Shown here piece after piece: positions 25,282 to 35,614 of a stretch of 64,000 nucleotides of DNA. A program made the translations under genes and the position numbers. A model generated the notes under the pieces. It did not search any database, was not told the origin of the DNA, and saw only the letters and a list, made by a program, of their open reading frames with translations. This stretch comes from an uncultured Erythrobacter sp. Lineage in GTDB: Bacteria > Pseudomonadota > Alphaproteobacteria > Sphingomonadales > Sphingomonadaceae. Every line of letters starts with the position of its first letter. The stretch's first letter is position 1. The DNA lies in NCBI GenBank assembly GCA_947500645.1, contig CANMSD010000003.1, positions 494,501 to 558,500 of the forward strand. The letters are read 5' to 3'.

Positions 25282-27636
25282 GTGAGCGATAATGAAGCCC
25301 CTCAGCAGCCTCATCAAAAACGGCTGTCCATGTTGGCTGTGCTGGGACTTTCCGGCACGGGCGATACCGATTGGGCTCGACTGCGCGGTCTGCAATATTC
25401 TGGGCTGGCCACGCTAACCTTCTTCCGCGCCTACGCTCATGCGATCCTAGGGCTGTTCACAGCTCAGATTTACCAAGGTAGCATCAACTTCTTCTGGCTC
25501 GCAGCCTGGCTGGGTGCGCTTGTCTTTGTCCAAGTGCGCGGGGTCTATTTCGACCGCACGCTCGCTGATGCTGAACACCGCCGGATTTCGCGAAAAGAGT
25601 TCTATGGGCAAGCGCTCACTCCGCTCCTATCAGGTGCGCTCTGGGCGGTGCCGCTGCTAGCATTTACGCCATACGGTTCGCTCACCGATTTGATGACGCT
25701 GTTGGTCATTGTCGCGACTTTGGCGGCCGCATCGATCTATTTCTACGCTGCCGCTCCGCTCGGCATTTTCGTCTTCACGCTTACCGTTGGCACCGCAGCG
25801 GTCGCTCATCTCGTCTGGCAGGAATTGTGGTCAGTGGCGGTGGCCGGAACGCTTTACGGCGTTAGCTGCCTGCTCGGCACAATCGAAGTGGCGCGGACAT
25901 ATCTGACCGCGCGCGTCGCCGAAAGCGGTGTTGCAGAGAAGGAAGAAGTCGTCTCGCTGCTGCTGCGCGAGTTTGAGGAAAACGAGGCAGACTGGTTGTG
26001 GGAAGTCGATACTTCACGTCGTCTGCGCAGCGTTAGTCCACGCTTTGCCTTTGCACTTGGGAGTCCGCAGAAAGACGTTGAAGGTAAACCTCTGCTCGAA
26101 CTGATAGCTGGCCAGACATGGGAGAGCGGCAAGTTTCCGACTAGCCTGCATGATTTGGCTGAGCGTCTGAAGCATTGTGAGAACTTTTCAAACCTGTTGG
26201 TCAATGTGACGATCAGAGGTGAGAAACGCTGGTGGGAGCTGTCCGGCACTCCGATGCGCGATGATCGCGGGCGTTTCGTGGGTTTCCGCGGTGTCGGGTC
26301 CGACGTCACCGAAGCGCGCAATTCGTCCGAGAAGATCGCATACCTCGCACGTTATGACACGCTCACTTCGCTGCCCAATCGCTTGCAACTTACCGAAGCG
26401 CTGGGCGATGCGCTGAAATTCGCTGAGCAATGGCGCACACGTTGTGCGTTGCTGATGGTGGATCTCGATCGCTTCAAGTCGGTCAACGATTCGCTGGGAC
26501 ATATGGTGGGCGACAAACTGCTCGCTCAGGTCTCTGCGCGCTTGCTGGCCCTGATGGGAGAAGACCAGCTTTGCGGCCGATTGGGCGGCGATGAATTTGC
26601 CATCGTTTTGCGCGACGTTAGCGACTTTGAATCGGTACGCGGCCTTGCGAACCGCGTTATCGCAGCGCTGAGCGAGCCGTATCAGGTCGATCAGCATACG
26701 CTCTATGTCGGCGCCAGCATTGGCTCAGCATTCGGCCCTCGCGATGGTAAGACTGTCGAAGAATTGATGCGCAACGCCGACCTTGCGCTCTATCGCTCCA
26801 AGGATATTGGCGGCGGCGAACATTTCGAATTCGAGCCTGTGCTTCACGCTTCAGCTGAAGAGCGTCGCCAGCTTGAGGTCTCGCTGCGTAAGGCGTTGGA
26901 TCGTGACGAAATGGTTTTGCACTATCAGCCAGTGGTAGATGCCAATAGCTCGAGCATTGTCAGTTTCGAGGCGCTCGTGCGCTGGGATAGCGCGGATCAC
27001 GGATTCGTAAGCCCAGGCAAGTTTATCCCGCTGGCCGAGGAAACCCGCCTGATCGTACCGATTGGCAAATGGGTTCTGCGCGAAGCCTGCCGACAGGCAC
27101 GCTCGTGGCCCGATCACGTGAAGGTCAATGTCAACGTGTCGCCCGAGCAGCTGCTTGAGCCTGATTTTCACGACGACGTAGTCAAAGCGCTTGCCGAGAC
27201 TGGCTTGCGTCCCGAGCGCCTCGAAGTGGAAGTAACCGAAAGCATCTTCCTGCGCGATGCGACCACTGCGCGCACCGCGCTGGAGCAGATCATGGCGCTT
27301 GGTTGTAGCGTGGCGTTGGATGACTTTGGTACCGGCTATTCCTCACTTGGCTATATCCGCAAGCTCAAGTTCTCGACCATTAAGGTCGACCGCACTTTCG
27401 TTCAGGGTGCCGCGCAGAACAGCTCGGAAAGCCTGGCGATCATCAATGCGGTGGTGGCGATGGCGAAGAGCCTCGACATGACCACAACGGCCGAGGGCGT
27501 GGAAACGCTCGAAGAGGCCGAGCTGATCCGCCGTATGGGCTGCGACAAGATCCAGGGTTACTACTTCGGCCGCCCAATGACGCACGACGATGCGCTGAAA
27601 TTGTTTGACGGTTCTGCGGAGCTGAAGAGCGCGTAG
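25282..27636 (+). CDS. PAS-GGDEF-EAL c-di-GMP signalling protein
   Basis: About 784 residues from the GTG at 25282; an in-frame TTG at 25264 and ATG at 25330 are alternatives. The N-terminal 200 residues contain about five membrane helices, followed by a PAS domain (about 225-345), a GGDEF domain with intact GGDEF near residue 434, and an EAL domain with intact EAL near residue 562, EVTES, DDFGTGYSS and QGYYFGRP. Both cyclase and phosphodiesterase sites look usable, so net activity cannot be predicted. It likely links a membrane signal to motility or biofilm control. Confidence 0.92.
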   Translation: MSDNEAPQQPHQKRLSMLAVLGLSGTGDTDWARLRGLQYSGLATLTFFRAYAHAILGLFTAQIYQGSINFFWLAAWLGALVFVQVRGVYFDRTLADAEHRRISRKEFYGQALTPLLSGALWAVPLLAFTPYGSLTDLMTLLVIVATLAAASIYFYAAAPLGIFVFTLTVGTAAVAHLVWQELWSVAVAGTLYGVSCLLGTIEVARTYLTARVAESGVAEKEEVVSLLLREFEENEADWLWEVDTSRRLRSVSPRFAFALGSPQKDVEGKPLLELIAGQTWESGKFPTSLHDLAERLKHCENFSNLLVNVTIRGEKRWWELSGTPMRDDRGRFVGFRGVGSDVTEARNSSEKIAYLARYDTLTSLPNRLQLTEALGDALKFAEQWRTRCALLMVDLDRFKSVNDSLGHMVGDKLLAQVSARLLALMGEDQLCGRLGGDEFAIVLRDVSDFESVRGLANRVIAALSEPYQVDQHTLYVGASIGSAFGPRDGKTVEELMRNADLALYRSKDIGGGEHFEFEPVLHASAEERRQLEVSLRKALDRDEMVLHYQPVVDANSSSIVSFEALVRWDSADHGFVSPGKFIPLAEETRLIVPIGKWVLREACRQARSWPDHVKVNVNVSPEQLLEPDFHDDVVKALAETGLRPERLEVEVTESIFLRDATTARTALEQIMALGCSVALDDFGTGYSSLGYIRKLKFSTIKVDRTFVQGAAQNSSESLAIINAVVAMAKSLDMTTTAEGVETLEEAELIRRMGCDKIQGYYFGRPMTHDDALKLFDGSAELKSA

Positions 27637-27650
27637 CTATCTGGACTTCA

Positions 27651-27787
27651 AGCGCTAGCGCTCACATCCGTTCGCTTGGCTGTCCTCGCTCCGCACTCTC
27701 TACGTTCGTGTGGCTGCGGTGCGCCTTCTGGGCTTGCGACGCCTGCGGCGTCGATCTTGCCGTTATCGCTTTGGCGCTTCAAGCGCC
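27651..27787. repeat. Three GC-rich palindromes in a convergent intergenic gap
   Basis: AGCGCTAGCGCT at 27651-27662, CGACGCC-tgc-GGCGTCG at 27737-27753, and GGCGCTT-c-AAGCGCC at 27773-27787, the last overlapping the purQ stop. They occupy the gap between the convergent GGDEF-EAL gene and purQ and lack T-runs, so they may aid termination in both directions or act as RNA-protecting hairpins. Confidence 0.6.
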
Positions 27788-28456
27788 GACCAATTCCCCG
27801 ATTACGCTTTCGAACAATCGCCTGCCATCAGTTCCGCCATGTGCGTCTTCCACCGCGCGTTCCGGGTGAGGCATCATGCCCAGCACATTGCCGCTGGCAT
27901 TCAGAATTCCGGCAATATCACGGCGCGAACCATTGACCGGCGCTTGGTAGCGGAACGCCACACGGCCATCGCCTTCAAGCCTGTCCAACGTAGCCTCGTC
28001 CGCAAAGTAATTGCCATCATGATGCGCGACGGGGATGTCGATTACTGCACCCGCGTCATAGCCGCCAGTGAAGAGAGATTGCGTATTTTCGACTTTGAGT
28101 GGCACTGTACGGCAGATAAAGTTCTGGCTCGCGTTGCGCATCAGAGCGCCTGGTAGCAAGCCGCTCTCGGTCAACACCTGAAAGCCATTGCACACGCCGA
28201 GTACCGGCACGCCGCGCTCAGCCGCCACGACAATGCTGCGCATGATCGGGCTGTTGGCTGCCATCGCGCCTGAGCGCAGATAGTCGCCATAGGAGAAGCC
28301 TCCGGGGAGTGCGATGAAGTCGAGATTGTCGGGCAGGTCCGCATCGCCATGCCACACGCGGATCGGCGCAGTTCCAGAAACCAGCTCGAGTGCGCACGCC
28401 ATGTCACGGTCGCAATTGGAACCGGGGAAGGTGACAACTGCTGCGCGGAAAGCCAT
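27779..28456 (-). CDS. purQ: Phosphoribosylformylglycinamidine synthase glutaminase subunit
   Basis: 225 residues. The class I glutamine amidotransferase fold is clear from [14 protein letters not shown], the nucleophile elbow [11 protein letters not shown] and the catalytic His-Xaa-Glu in [10 protein letters not shown]. It supplies ammonia to PurL in step four of purine synthesis. Its ATG overlaps the purS stop (TGATG), the usual purS-purQ arrangement; purL is not in the window. Confidence 0.97.
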   Translation of the reverse strand: MAFRAAVVTFPGSNCDRDMACALELVSGTAPIRVWHGDADLPDNLDFIALPGGFSYGDYLRSGAMAANSPIMRSIVVAAERGVPVLGVCNGFQVLTESGLLPGALMRNASQNFICRTVPLKVENTQSLFTGGYDAGAVIDIPVAHHDGNYFADEATLDRLEGDGRVAFRYQAPVNGSRRDIAGILNASGNVLGMMPHPERAVEDAHGGTDGRRLFESVIGELVGA

Positions 28457-28704
28457 CAGGCGGCTCCTGCCGTCTCGAGCTTCTCGATCGTGTAGTCCTC
28501 TATCACCATGTTGGCGAGCAGCTTCTCACACATGGAATTGAGCGACTCATCCGATGTGCCGTCGGCGACATCGAGCTCTATCATGCGGCCAATGCGAACG
28601 TCTTCGACGCCTTCAAAGCCGAGGCCGTCGAGTGAATGATGCACGGCGCGCCCTTGCGGATCGAGCACTCCGGGTTTCAGGCGAACGAGAATGCGAACTT
28701 TCAT
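28456..28704 (-). CDS. purS: Phosphoribosylformylglycinamidine synthase subunit PurS
   Basis: 82 residues, normal for PurS, with [25 protein letters not shown] as the start and [11 protein letters not shown] in the middle. PurS bridges PurQ and PurL in the small-type FGAM synthase complex. Directly overlaps purQ. Confidence 0.97.
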   Translation of the reverse strand: MKVRILVRLKPGVLDPQGRAVHHSLDGLGFEGVEDVRIGRMIELDVADGTSDESLNSMCEKLLANMVIEDYTIEKLETAGAA

Positions 28705-29008
28705 GATGAGGCACCTGACTGATCGGCAGAGATGATTTGGGTAACCGCAAGCCTATAACGCGCCGGAACAGACGCGCAATCGCTGTGCTCTCGCTTGCCC
28801 ACTATCGCAGCCTTTTCGGCACCGGAAATGTGTAACCTCGCTGCAACAATCGCCAACAGACTGACGCGTCGAACACCGTTCCGGCCCGTTTTGGAGCTTT
28901 AGGAGACCTTCCGGTCTCGCCAGAATCGCCCAATTCTGCCAGCGGGGCGCCACTATTGTTGCTCATTTTCAATACCCATACTCTCCCAATCCTTTGAAGG
29001 GACCGACA
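28705..29008. other. Divergent promoter region of purS and a TonB-dependent receptor
   Basis: 304 bases with no supported gene. A 6-bp hairpin GAGACC-ttcc-GGTCTC lies near 28902-28917, without a T-run. The receptor's ribosome binding site GAAGGGA is at 28996-29002. No iron-box or riboswitch was recognised. Confidence 0.5.
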
Positions 29009-31237
29009 ATGCCACACCACACCATCACAGCTCGTGCCATCTGGACAAGCTCGACCATTCTTTCTGCCGCCGCGCTCGGCATCGGCGCGCCCGCCATGGC
29101 GCAGGACAGCGAAGCCGAAGCTTCCACTGCCGAAGGCGAGCTGCCTCCGATCATCGTCACGGCCAACCGCCGCGAAGAAAATCTGCAGGATGTACCGGTT
29201 TCTGCCGCGATCCTTGATCAAGGCCGCGTCGAGACGATTTTTTCCGCAGGTGCGAACACCACTGCGCTTGCGGGACAAGCGCCTGGCCTGAACGTTGAAA
29301 GCTCGAACGGTCGCGTGGCTCCGCGCTTTTACATTCGTGGCCTCGGTAACACCGACTTTGACCTCGCAGCGTCTCAACCCGTCTCGGTCATCATGGACGA
29401 TATCGTCCTCGAAAACGTGACGCTGAAGAGTTTTCCGATCTTCGATGTGGAGCGGATCGAAGTCCTGCGCGGGCCACAGGGCAGCCTGTTCGGTCGCAAC
29501 ACCCCGGCTGGTATCGTCAAGATTGAAACCCGCAAGCCGACCCAAGAGGCCACTGTCGATGCTAGCCTGTCGTTCGGTTCTTTGAACACGATCTCACTTA
29601 ACGGCGGCGTTGGCGGAGCAATCATTGATGATAAGCTCGCCTTCCGCGTGGCTGCTCAGCTCCAACGCCGCAGCGACTGGATCGACAACGGCTTTACCGG
29701 CGAAGAAAATGTCCTCGGCGGCTTCACCGATTTCGCCGTGCGCGGCCAATTGCTGTTCACGCCGACCGAACGCGTCAGCGTACTCGGGGCGATCCAGTAT
29801 CGCGACCTCGATGGCAGCTCGACCTTCTTCCGTGCCAACATTCTTGGTCCCGGCGACAACGACCTGAACGAAAACTATGATCGCGACACCGTCTTCTATG
29901 ACGCAGGTGGCGGCAACCCGGCGCAATACAACCAGCTTGGTGTCTCGCTCAACGTATCCTATGAGGCTGATGCATTCACTCTGACCTCGATTACCGGTTA
30001 CAATGAGAGCGAAGGCTTCAGCCGCGGTGATATCGACGGTGGTTTTGGCGCGGCATTCCTGCCGGAGTCTGGGCCTGGCTTCATCCCGTTCCCATCCGAC
30101 ACGCAGGATTCGCTCGACCTGTGGCAGTACACGCAGGAAGTTCGCCTCGCCTCGAATGGCGATGGACCGTTTGGCTGGCAGTTTGGCGGGTTCTTCTTTG
30201 CCAGCGGTTTCGACGTGACGACCGAAGGCTTCACCTTCCCGCCACCCGTCACCGTGCGCCATCAGAACGAGGCCTTCGCCTTCTTTGGCCAGGCGTCATA
30301 TGACCTCACTGATACTCTCAAGCTGACCGGTGGCCTGCGTTGGACCGATGACAAGAAGGATTTCTTTGTACGTTCGGGCGCTCCATTGCAGCCGGTCGAA
30401 GTCGAAGACAGCCGCCTGACATGGGATGTCAGCCTGTTTGCCGAAGTGTCGGACGACGCAAGCGTCTATGGCCGGATCGCCAATGGCTTCCGCGCGCCAA
30501 CCATTCAGGGGCGTGACGTTGCCTTCTTCCAGCCGCCATCCGTGGCGCAGTCGGAGAAAATCACGTCCTATGAAGTCGGCTTCAAAACCGAGTTTGCTGA
30601 TCGCCGCGTTCGTCTGAACGGTGCGGTTTACTACTACACGGTCGAAGACCCGCAATTCACCGCAGTCGGCGGCGGGGGCAACCTCGTTCAACTGATCAAC
30701 GCGAATGAAGGCGAGGCTTATGGCTTCGAACTGGATGGCGCGTTCCAGATCACGCCAGATTTCCTTGTCACTCTGGGTGTTGCCTACACCGATACGCAGA
30801 TCAACGACAACGCTTTGGCTGTCGGAGTTTGCGCGCAGTGCACCGTGACGGATCCGACCACAGTCATCAACGGTTCAACCCGCGCGCTGGTGGACGGCAA
30901 TCCGTTCCCGAACGCGCCGGAATGGAGTGGCGATCTCACTGCTCGCTATTCGGTACCGGTTGGAGATTCGGGTGAGTTCTTTATCTTCACCGACTGGACC
31001 TTCCTCGGCGAAACGAACTTCCTGCTCTACGAGAGCCTGGAGTTCAACGCTGACAGCCGGATCGAAGGCGGCTTAAAGGTCGGTTATGCTGGCAGCGACG
31101 GCCAGTGGGAAATCGCGGCGTTCGCGCGCAACATCACCGATGAGGACAACGTACAGGGCGTGATCGACTTCAACAACAACACGGCTTTCGTGAACGAACC
31201 ACGCGTGATTGGTGTGTCGTTCGGCGTATCGTACTAA
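29009..31237 (+). CDS. TonB-dependent outer membrane receptor
   Basis: 742 residues from the ATG at 29009, seven bases after GAAGGGA. A signal peptide ends near PAMAQDS, followed by the TonB-box region PIIVTANRREENLQDVPVSAAILDQ, plug-domain blocks (FYIRGLGNTDFDLAASQPVSVIMDD, VERIEVLRGPQGSLFGRNTPAG given in part) and a barrel ending GVSFGVSY with an aromatic terminal residue. This is the sphingomonad type often importing carbohydrates or aromatic compounds; substrate is not evident. A good terminator follows. Confidence 0.93.
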   Translation: MPHHTITARAIWTSSTILSAAALGIGAPAMAQDSEAEASTAEGELPPIIVTANRREENLQDVPVSAAILDQGRVETIFSAGANTTALAGQAPGLNVESSNGRVAPRFYIRGLGNTDFDLAASQPVSVIMDDIVLENVTLKSFPIFDVERIEVLRGPQGSLFGRNTPAGIVKIETRKPTQEATVDASLSFGSLNTISLNGGVGGAIIDDKLAFRVAAQLQRRSDWIDNGFTGEENVLGGFTDFAVRGQLLFTPTERVSVLGAIQYRDLDGSSTFFRANILGPGDNDLNENYDRDTVFYDAGGGNPAQYNQLGVSLNVSYEADAFTLTSITGYNESEGFSRGDIDGGFGAAFLPESGPGFIPFPSDTQDSLDLWQYTQEVRLASNGDGPFGWQFGGFFFASGFDVTTEGFTFPPPVTVRHQNEAFAFFGQASYDLTDTLKLTGGLRWTDDKKDFFVRSGAPLQPVEVEDSRLTWDVSLFAEVSDDASVYGRIANGFRAPTIQGRDVAFFQPPSVAQSEKITSYEVGFKTEFADRRVRLNGAVYYYTVEDPQFTAVGGGGNLVQLINANEGEAYGFELDGAFQITPDFLVTLGVAYTDTQINDNALAVGVCAQCTVTDPTTVINGSTRALVDGNPFPNAPEWSGDLTARYSVPVGDSGEFFIFTDWTFLGETNFLLYESLEFNADSRIEGGLKVGYAGSDGQWEIAAFARNITDEDNVQGVIDFNNNTAFVNEPRVIGVSFGVSY

Positions 31238-31293
31238 GCGGATTGCAGTTGGCAGAGTGCCTCAAAGGCGCTTGGTCGGCAGATCTGAAAATC

Positions 31294-31330
31294 GGGGTCG
31301 GCAGCTGGTGCTGTCGGCCCCATTTTTCTT
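31294..31330 (+). terminator. Rho-independent terminator after the TonB receptor
   Basis: A 12-bp stem (31294-31305 with 31310-31321, including two G-U pairs) with loop TGGT, followed by ATTTTTCTTT. It is placed 57 bases after the receptor stop and just before the end of the reverse-strand M16 peptidase. Confidence 0.85.
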
Positions 31331-31337
31331 TGCGAGC

Positions 31338-34235
31338 CTATTCCGCGTCTTCAGCTGCCGTTTTAGCATCGGGATCGGGGACGACAATGATCTCAAGCGC
31401 TTGGTCTGGTTGCAGATATCTCGCTGCGGCTGCCTGAATGTCCTGCGGTGTGATCGCCTTCAGCACGTCCGGCGCGGCAAAGAAGCGCTCTAGGCGGTCA
31501 TTCTGGCTTTGGGCATTGTCCGCCAGGCTCATCCAGCCACCAAGCGATTTGAGCAGGTTGTCATAGCTCTCGAGCATGGGCTGACGCGCGCGATCAATCA
31601 CGTCTTGGTCGAGCGGTTCGGCAGCGAGTTCGGTGAGCATTGTGCGAACTGCCTCACGCGTTTCATCGAGCTCTGCAACATCGATTGAGGCGGTGACTCC
31701 AAATGTTCCATAACCGCGATAGACGCGGCTGGTGGAGCTGCCTGCCGACGGCGAATATGCCTTGCCCAAATCCTCGCGCAATTGCTGTTGTAGACGCAGG
31801 CGAACGACGCGACCCAGTAGCGAAAGGCGCAGAGCTTCAGCAAGATCGCTATCATCGGTGGTTGGCCACAGCATGCGGACCAGAGCCTGATCCTCTTCGC
31901 CGGTATGGGTCAGCATGCGCGTGCCGCGCTCTGCCGTGAATGTGCGTGTTCGAGCTTCTTCGCGGGGCTGGAACTCGGCTTCGCGCGCGGACAGCGCGCC
32001 TAAGGTGCTGGCAACCGCTGCAATCGCGGTGTCGGGATCGAAGTCCCCGACCAGCGCCAGCTCGATCGCACCATTGGCCAACCGATCGCCAATATCGGCG
32101 CGTAGCTGCTCGAAATTCCGTTCGAGATAGGCCTCTTCCGGCTGCAGGCTGAAACGCGGATCATTGTCGGAAATGATCGAGCCAAGTCGGTTGCTGATCA
32201 CGCGCTGCGGTGTGGCATCGAGATTGGCGAAATAGTTCTCGATGTTCTTTGTGTAGCGCTCTTCGCCCTCCGTTCGGTAACCGGGATCGGTCAGCGCAGC
32301 GGTCAGTAGCTGCATCTGCAGTTCGAGATCGCGAGTGGTCGTGCCTCCGGACATGCGGAAGGAATCCGTCGCCGACGATATGTTGAAACTCACGCTACGC
32401 CCGGCGAGCACAGTTTGCAGCTCGTCCTGACTATGTTGACCAAGCCCACCGGTAGCAAGCACGCTGACCATCGCCGTCCTTAGCGGGTCCTCCGCAGTGT
32501 CGAGCAAGGTTCCACCGTCAAGGGTAAGGCGATAGCTTACCCGGTCCTTGCGAATATCGGTCTGCTTGAGGTTCAGCCGCACGCCATTTGCGAAACGGAT
32601 CATACGAATGCCGAGACGCTCATCCACGCCATCGGAGACGATTTCTCCCGGCTCGCCGAACTCGGTATAGGCAAATTCAATTGCGCCATTGTCTTCCGGC
32701 GCGGCAATCTCTGCCGCCATCGCCTCTCCGAAGGCGAGGCGCAAAGCCTCTTCGCCGCCCTCCGGTGCTGTGCGGCCTTGGAAGCGGATCAGACGATGAG
32801 ACTGGTCTGGTAGATCGGCGTTCAGCGCGGCAAAGACTGCTTCCGGTGTGATTTGCGGCGCAAATTCCTCAAACCGCTGAAGCCGATAACTTGGCTCGGT
32901 CGGAACTCGCTCCGAAGATACGAGACGCAAGGCTGCGCTCACGAATCCACCATTGGTGCGGGTGTCAGCCGAGGCGACGGCGTTTTCCAGCGAGGTCCGC
33001 AGATTGGCGACCTGCTCAGTGACTTCGGCCTGGGTGAAGCCATATTCGAGCGCTTGCCGCACTTCGCGCACCGCCGCGATCACGCCTTCGCGCCATTCAC
33101 CGTCGGCGCTGCTCACCGTGATGCTGGTCGAACGGGCATCCTCGAACAGGTCGCTGCTGTTAAAGCGGGCCCCGCGAAACGGCGCGTTCTCACTGCGTGC
33201 AAGCCGGGATAGACGCCTGCCGATTATGCGATAACCGACCGAGCGCAGCAATGCCTCCTCACGGTTCGCCACATTGTCGGGTCGGTCCTGCCATTCGGAG
33301 AAGCTGGTGATGCTCACGCTCTCCGACAAAGCCGGATCGGTGTAGATATCGAATTCGGTCTGTCGATGAATCGCAACCGGCCCTGTAACAGGCTCAACCG
33401 GGGCGGGCGCACCCTCCCAATCAGCGAAGAACTCGCGCACTTTGGCTTCCATCAGCTCCGCTGGGAAATCGCCGACGATCACCAGTACCGTGTTGGCAGG
33501 CACGTAGGTGCGCTCATAAAAGCCGCGCAAATCGGCTGCCGTCGCATTCTGAAGAACTTCGAGCGTGCCGATGGGTAAGCGGTCAACAAATCGTGCACCC
33601 GGCGCGATAAAGTCGAGCTGGTCTTCGGTTGCCTTCTGCCGGAAATTGCGCCTGTCGCGCCGCTCGGCCAGGATGACGCCGCGCTCTCGCTCCACCGCAT
33701 CTGCCGCAATCGTCAGCTCGCTTGCGGTTTCACGCATCAGCATCAGCGCGGTGTCGAGCAGGTCTTCTTCATTATTGGGCAGGTCGAGCTTGTACGTGGT
33801 GGCCTCGAAACCGGTCGAGGCATTGGTGTCCGCGCCGAAGGCCAGCCCTTTGCGTTCGAGCAATTTGATCATCTCGCCTTCGGGTATGTTTGATGACCCG
33901 TTGAACGCCATGTGTTCGACATAGTGGGCAAGGCCGCGCTCGCTGTCCGTCTCGTCGAGCGAGCCGGAACCGACCTGCATCCGCACCAATGCGGTGCCTT
34001 CAGGCGTGCCATTCTGGCGGATGATGTAGCGCATGCCATTGTCGAGCTCGCCGAACACGAAGCCTGGGTCGACCGGCACGTCGCTTTCTTCGAAGGCCCA
34101 AGTTGGTTCGGACGTTTCATCCGTTTCGCTCGCGGGTGCCGTGGCGACCTCTTGCGCCGCTAAACTCTGGACCAATGCAATATTGGGGAATGCGATTAGT
34201 ATCCCGGCGGCAAGCGCGCGCGTCGTAAATTTCAT
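31338..34235 (-). CDS. M16 family zinc metallopeptidase (pitrilysin-like)
   Basis: 965 residues with signal peptide (through about residue 28). The inverted zinc motif HYVEH is at 104-108 in the first of four M16 repeats; downstream ERERGVILAERRDRRN supplies the third ligand glutamate region. The second half has an inactive copy, as usual for the two-half M16B/M16C types. Location is probably periplasmic, digesting small peptides or leader fragments. Convergent with the upstream TonB receptor. Confidence 0.93.
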   Translation of the reverse strand: MKFTTRALAAGILIAFPNIALVQSLAAQEVATAPASETDETSEPTWAFEESDVPVDPGFVFGELDNGMRYIIRQNGTPEGTALVRMQVGSGSLDETDSERGLAHYVEHMAFNGSSNIPEGEMIKLLERKGLAFGADTNASTGFEATTYKLDLPNNEEDLLDTALMLMRETASELTIAADAVERERGVILAERRDRRNFRQKATEDQLDFIAPGARFVDRLPIGTLEVLQNATAADLRGFYERTYVPANTVLVIVGDFPAELMEAKVREFFADWEGAPAPVEPVTGPVAIHRQTEFDIYTDPALSESVSITSFSEWQDRPDNVANREEALLRSVGYRIIGRRLSRLARSENAPFRGARFNSSDLFEDARSTSITVSSADGEWREGVIAAVREVRQALEYGFTQAEVTEQVANLRTSLENAVASADTRTNGGFVSAALRLVSSERVPTEPSYRLQRFEEFAPQITPEAVFAALNADLPDQSHRLIRFQGRTAPEGGEEALRLAFGEAMAAEIAAPEDNGAIEFAYTEFGEPGEIVSDGVDERLGIRMIRFANGVRLNLKQTDIRKDRVSYRLTLDGGTLLDTAEDPLRTAMVSVLATGGLGQHSQDELQTVLAGRSVSFNISSATDSFRMSGGTTTRDLELQMQLLTAALTDPGYRTEGEERYTKNIENYFANLDATPQRVISNRLGSIISDNDPRFSLQPEEAYLERNFEQLRADIGDRLANGAIELALVGDFDPDTAIAAVASTLGALSAREAEFQPREEARTRTFTAERGTRMLTHTGEEDQALVRMLWPTTDDSDLAEALRLSLLGRVVRLRLQQQLREDLGKAYSPSAGSSTSRVYRGYGTFGVTASIDVAELDETREAVRTMLTELAAEPLDQDVIDRARQPMLESYDNLLKSLGGWMSLADNAQSQNDRLERFFAAPDVLKAITPQDIQAAAARYLQPDQALEIIVVPDPDAKTAAEDAE

Positions 34236-34363
34236 GTGCTGGATGAGTGCCCTTGTTCGTTCAAGGACAACATACTAGCGGCTGAAACCTGTCTGAGGGA
34301 TTTATTTTGCGTTTTAGTTCGACGTGCCAGGGAGCGGGTGGCTCCGGTATGCATCCGAAAAAC

Positions 34364-35170
34364 CTATTTCTTTGAAGTAGGCGGCGTGCCGCGCAAGCGG
34401 CTGCGATGGCTGGATAGATCTAGCACTTCGCCCGGGCCGTTGTCCTCATCATGAAGCAGGCCAAGCCTGCGTGCGACTTCGCGGTAAGCGTCTTCCTCAC
34501 CGCCTAGATCGCGGCGGAAACGGTCCTTGTCGAGCTTTTCGTTGGTCTTCATGTCCCACAGGCGGCAGCCATCGGGGCTGATCTCATCGGCCAGGATCAC
34601 GCGGCTGAAATCACCGTCGTAAAGCCGTCCGAATTCGAGCTTGAAGTCGATCAGACGAATGTCGATGCCGGCAAACATGCCGCACATAAAGTCGTTGATG
34701 CGGATCGCCATGGAGGAGATGTCGTGCATCTCTTCGTGGCTGGCCCAATTGAAACAGGCGATATGCTCTTCAGCGATCAGCGGATCGCCAAGGGAATCGT
34801 CCTTGTAGCAATATTCGATCAGCGTGTGCGGCAGCGGTTCGCCTTCTTCCAGACCAAGTCGCTTGCAGATCGAACCGGCGGCGACATTGCGCACAACGAC
34901 TTCGATCGGGATGATTTCGACCTGACGCACCAATTGCTCGCGCATGTTCAGGCGGCGAATGAAGTGTGTCGGGATGCCGATATGCGAAAGGCGGGTGAAA
35001 ACGTGCTCGCTGATGCGATTGTTGATCACGCCCTTGCCGTTGATCGTGCCCTTTTTCTCCGCGTTGAAAGCGGTCGCATCATCCTTGAAATACTGGATGA
35101 TCGTGCCCGGCTCCGGACCCTCATAAAGGATTTTAGCCTTGCCTTCGTAGATCTGGCGGCGACGGGTCAT
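34364..35170 (-). CDS. purC: Phosphoribosylaminoimidazole-succinocarboxamide (SAICAR) synthase
   Basis: 268 residues from the ATG at 35170, which has AGGAGG seven bases upstream; a longer frame would run through the tRNA gene and is rejected. [39 protein letters not shown] and [28 protein letters not shown] (given in part) are conserved PurC blocks. It ligates aspartate to CAIR in purine synthesis. A short C-terminal tail ([12 protein letters not shown]) is basic. It lies after tRNA-Phe in the same direction. Confidence 0.97.
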   Translation of the reverse strand: MTRRRQIYEGKAKILYEGPEPGTIIQYFKDDATAFNAEKKGTINGKGVINNRISEHVFTRLSHIGIPTHFIRRLNMREQLVRQVEIIPIEVVVRNVAAGSICKRLGLEEGEPLPHTLIEYCYKDDSLGDPLIAEEHIACFNWASHEEMHDISSMAIRINDFMCGMFAGIDIRLIDFKLEFGRLYDGDFSRVILADEISPDGCRLWDMKTNEKLDKDRFRRDLGGEEDAYREVARRLGLLHDEDNGPGEVLDLSSHRSRLRGTPPTSKK

Positions 35171-35208
35171 GTTGGCCTCCTGACTCGCTGTTTTAGCCAC
35201 GTTGCGAA

Positions 35209-35283
35209 TGGTGCCCGGGGGCGGATTTGAACCACCGACACGCGGATTTTCAATCCGCTGCTCTACCCCTGAGCTACCCGGGC
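35209..35283 (-). tRNA. tRNA-Phe (GAA)
   Basis: 75 bases including an encoded CCA (complement of 35209-35211). Acceptor GCCCGGG/CCCGGGC, a D arm GCTC/GAGC, anticodon arm GCGGA/TCCGC with loop TTGAAAA giving anticodon GAA, and T arm GGTGG/CCGCC around TTCAAAT all pair as expected. Transcribed on the reverse strand, 39 bases ahead of purC. Confidence 0.97.
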
Positions 35284-35408
35284 ATTCGCTGCGGCGACGG
35301 TCTTGGCGAACTTCGCTGCGACCGGCGAGCAAATGAGAGCGGGCCTATGGCGCGGGTCGCCATGTTTGGCAAGAGGGAATCAGCGAGAAATGGCACGTTC
35401 TTTCCCGC

Positions 35409-35594
35409 TTATCCCTGTTGCTCCCAATCCTCGTGCGCGATCTCGTCGGGGCTAGCGGGACGACCGGGGACCGCATAGCCATCGCCAAACCACTTTGCGA
35501 GGTCGCGGTCGCGGCATCTTTCGCTGCAAAACGGGGTGTGATCCTCGCTGCGAGGTTTCTTGCAGATGGGGCAGGGTTTGGATGTTTTGGTCAT
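35409..35594 (-). CDS. yacG: DNA gyrase inhibitor YacG (zinc-binding)
   Basis: 61 residues with the four-cysteine zinc site CPIC...FCSERC and the following RDRDLAKWFGDGYAVPG, as in YacG. The family binds GyrB and inhibits gyrase in Escherichia coli. It is separated from the rng-like gene by a gap filled by a 36-bp palindrome. Confidence 0.93.
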   Translation of the reverse strand: MTKTSKPCPICKKPRSEDHTPFCSERCRDRDLAKWFGDGYAVPGRPASPDEIAHEDWEQQG

Positions 35595-35614
35595 GCGTGC
35601 TCGCTTTCACTTGC

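Noticed and set aside
28753..28953. A 66-codon reverse-strand frame between purS and the TonB receptor
   Set aside because: GTG start with no ribosome binding site and a composition rich in Cys, Arg and Ser unlike neighbouring genes.
34364..35332. A longer purC starting at 35332
   Set aside because: It would translate through the tRNA-Phe gene; the ATG at 35170 has AGGAGG upstream and gives the family's normal N-terminus.
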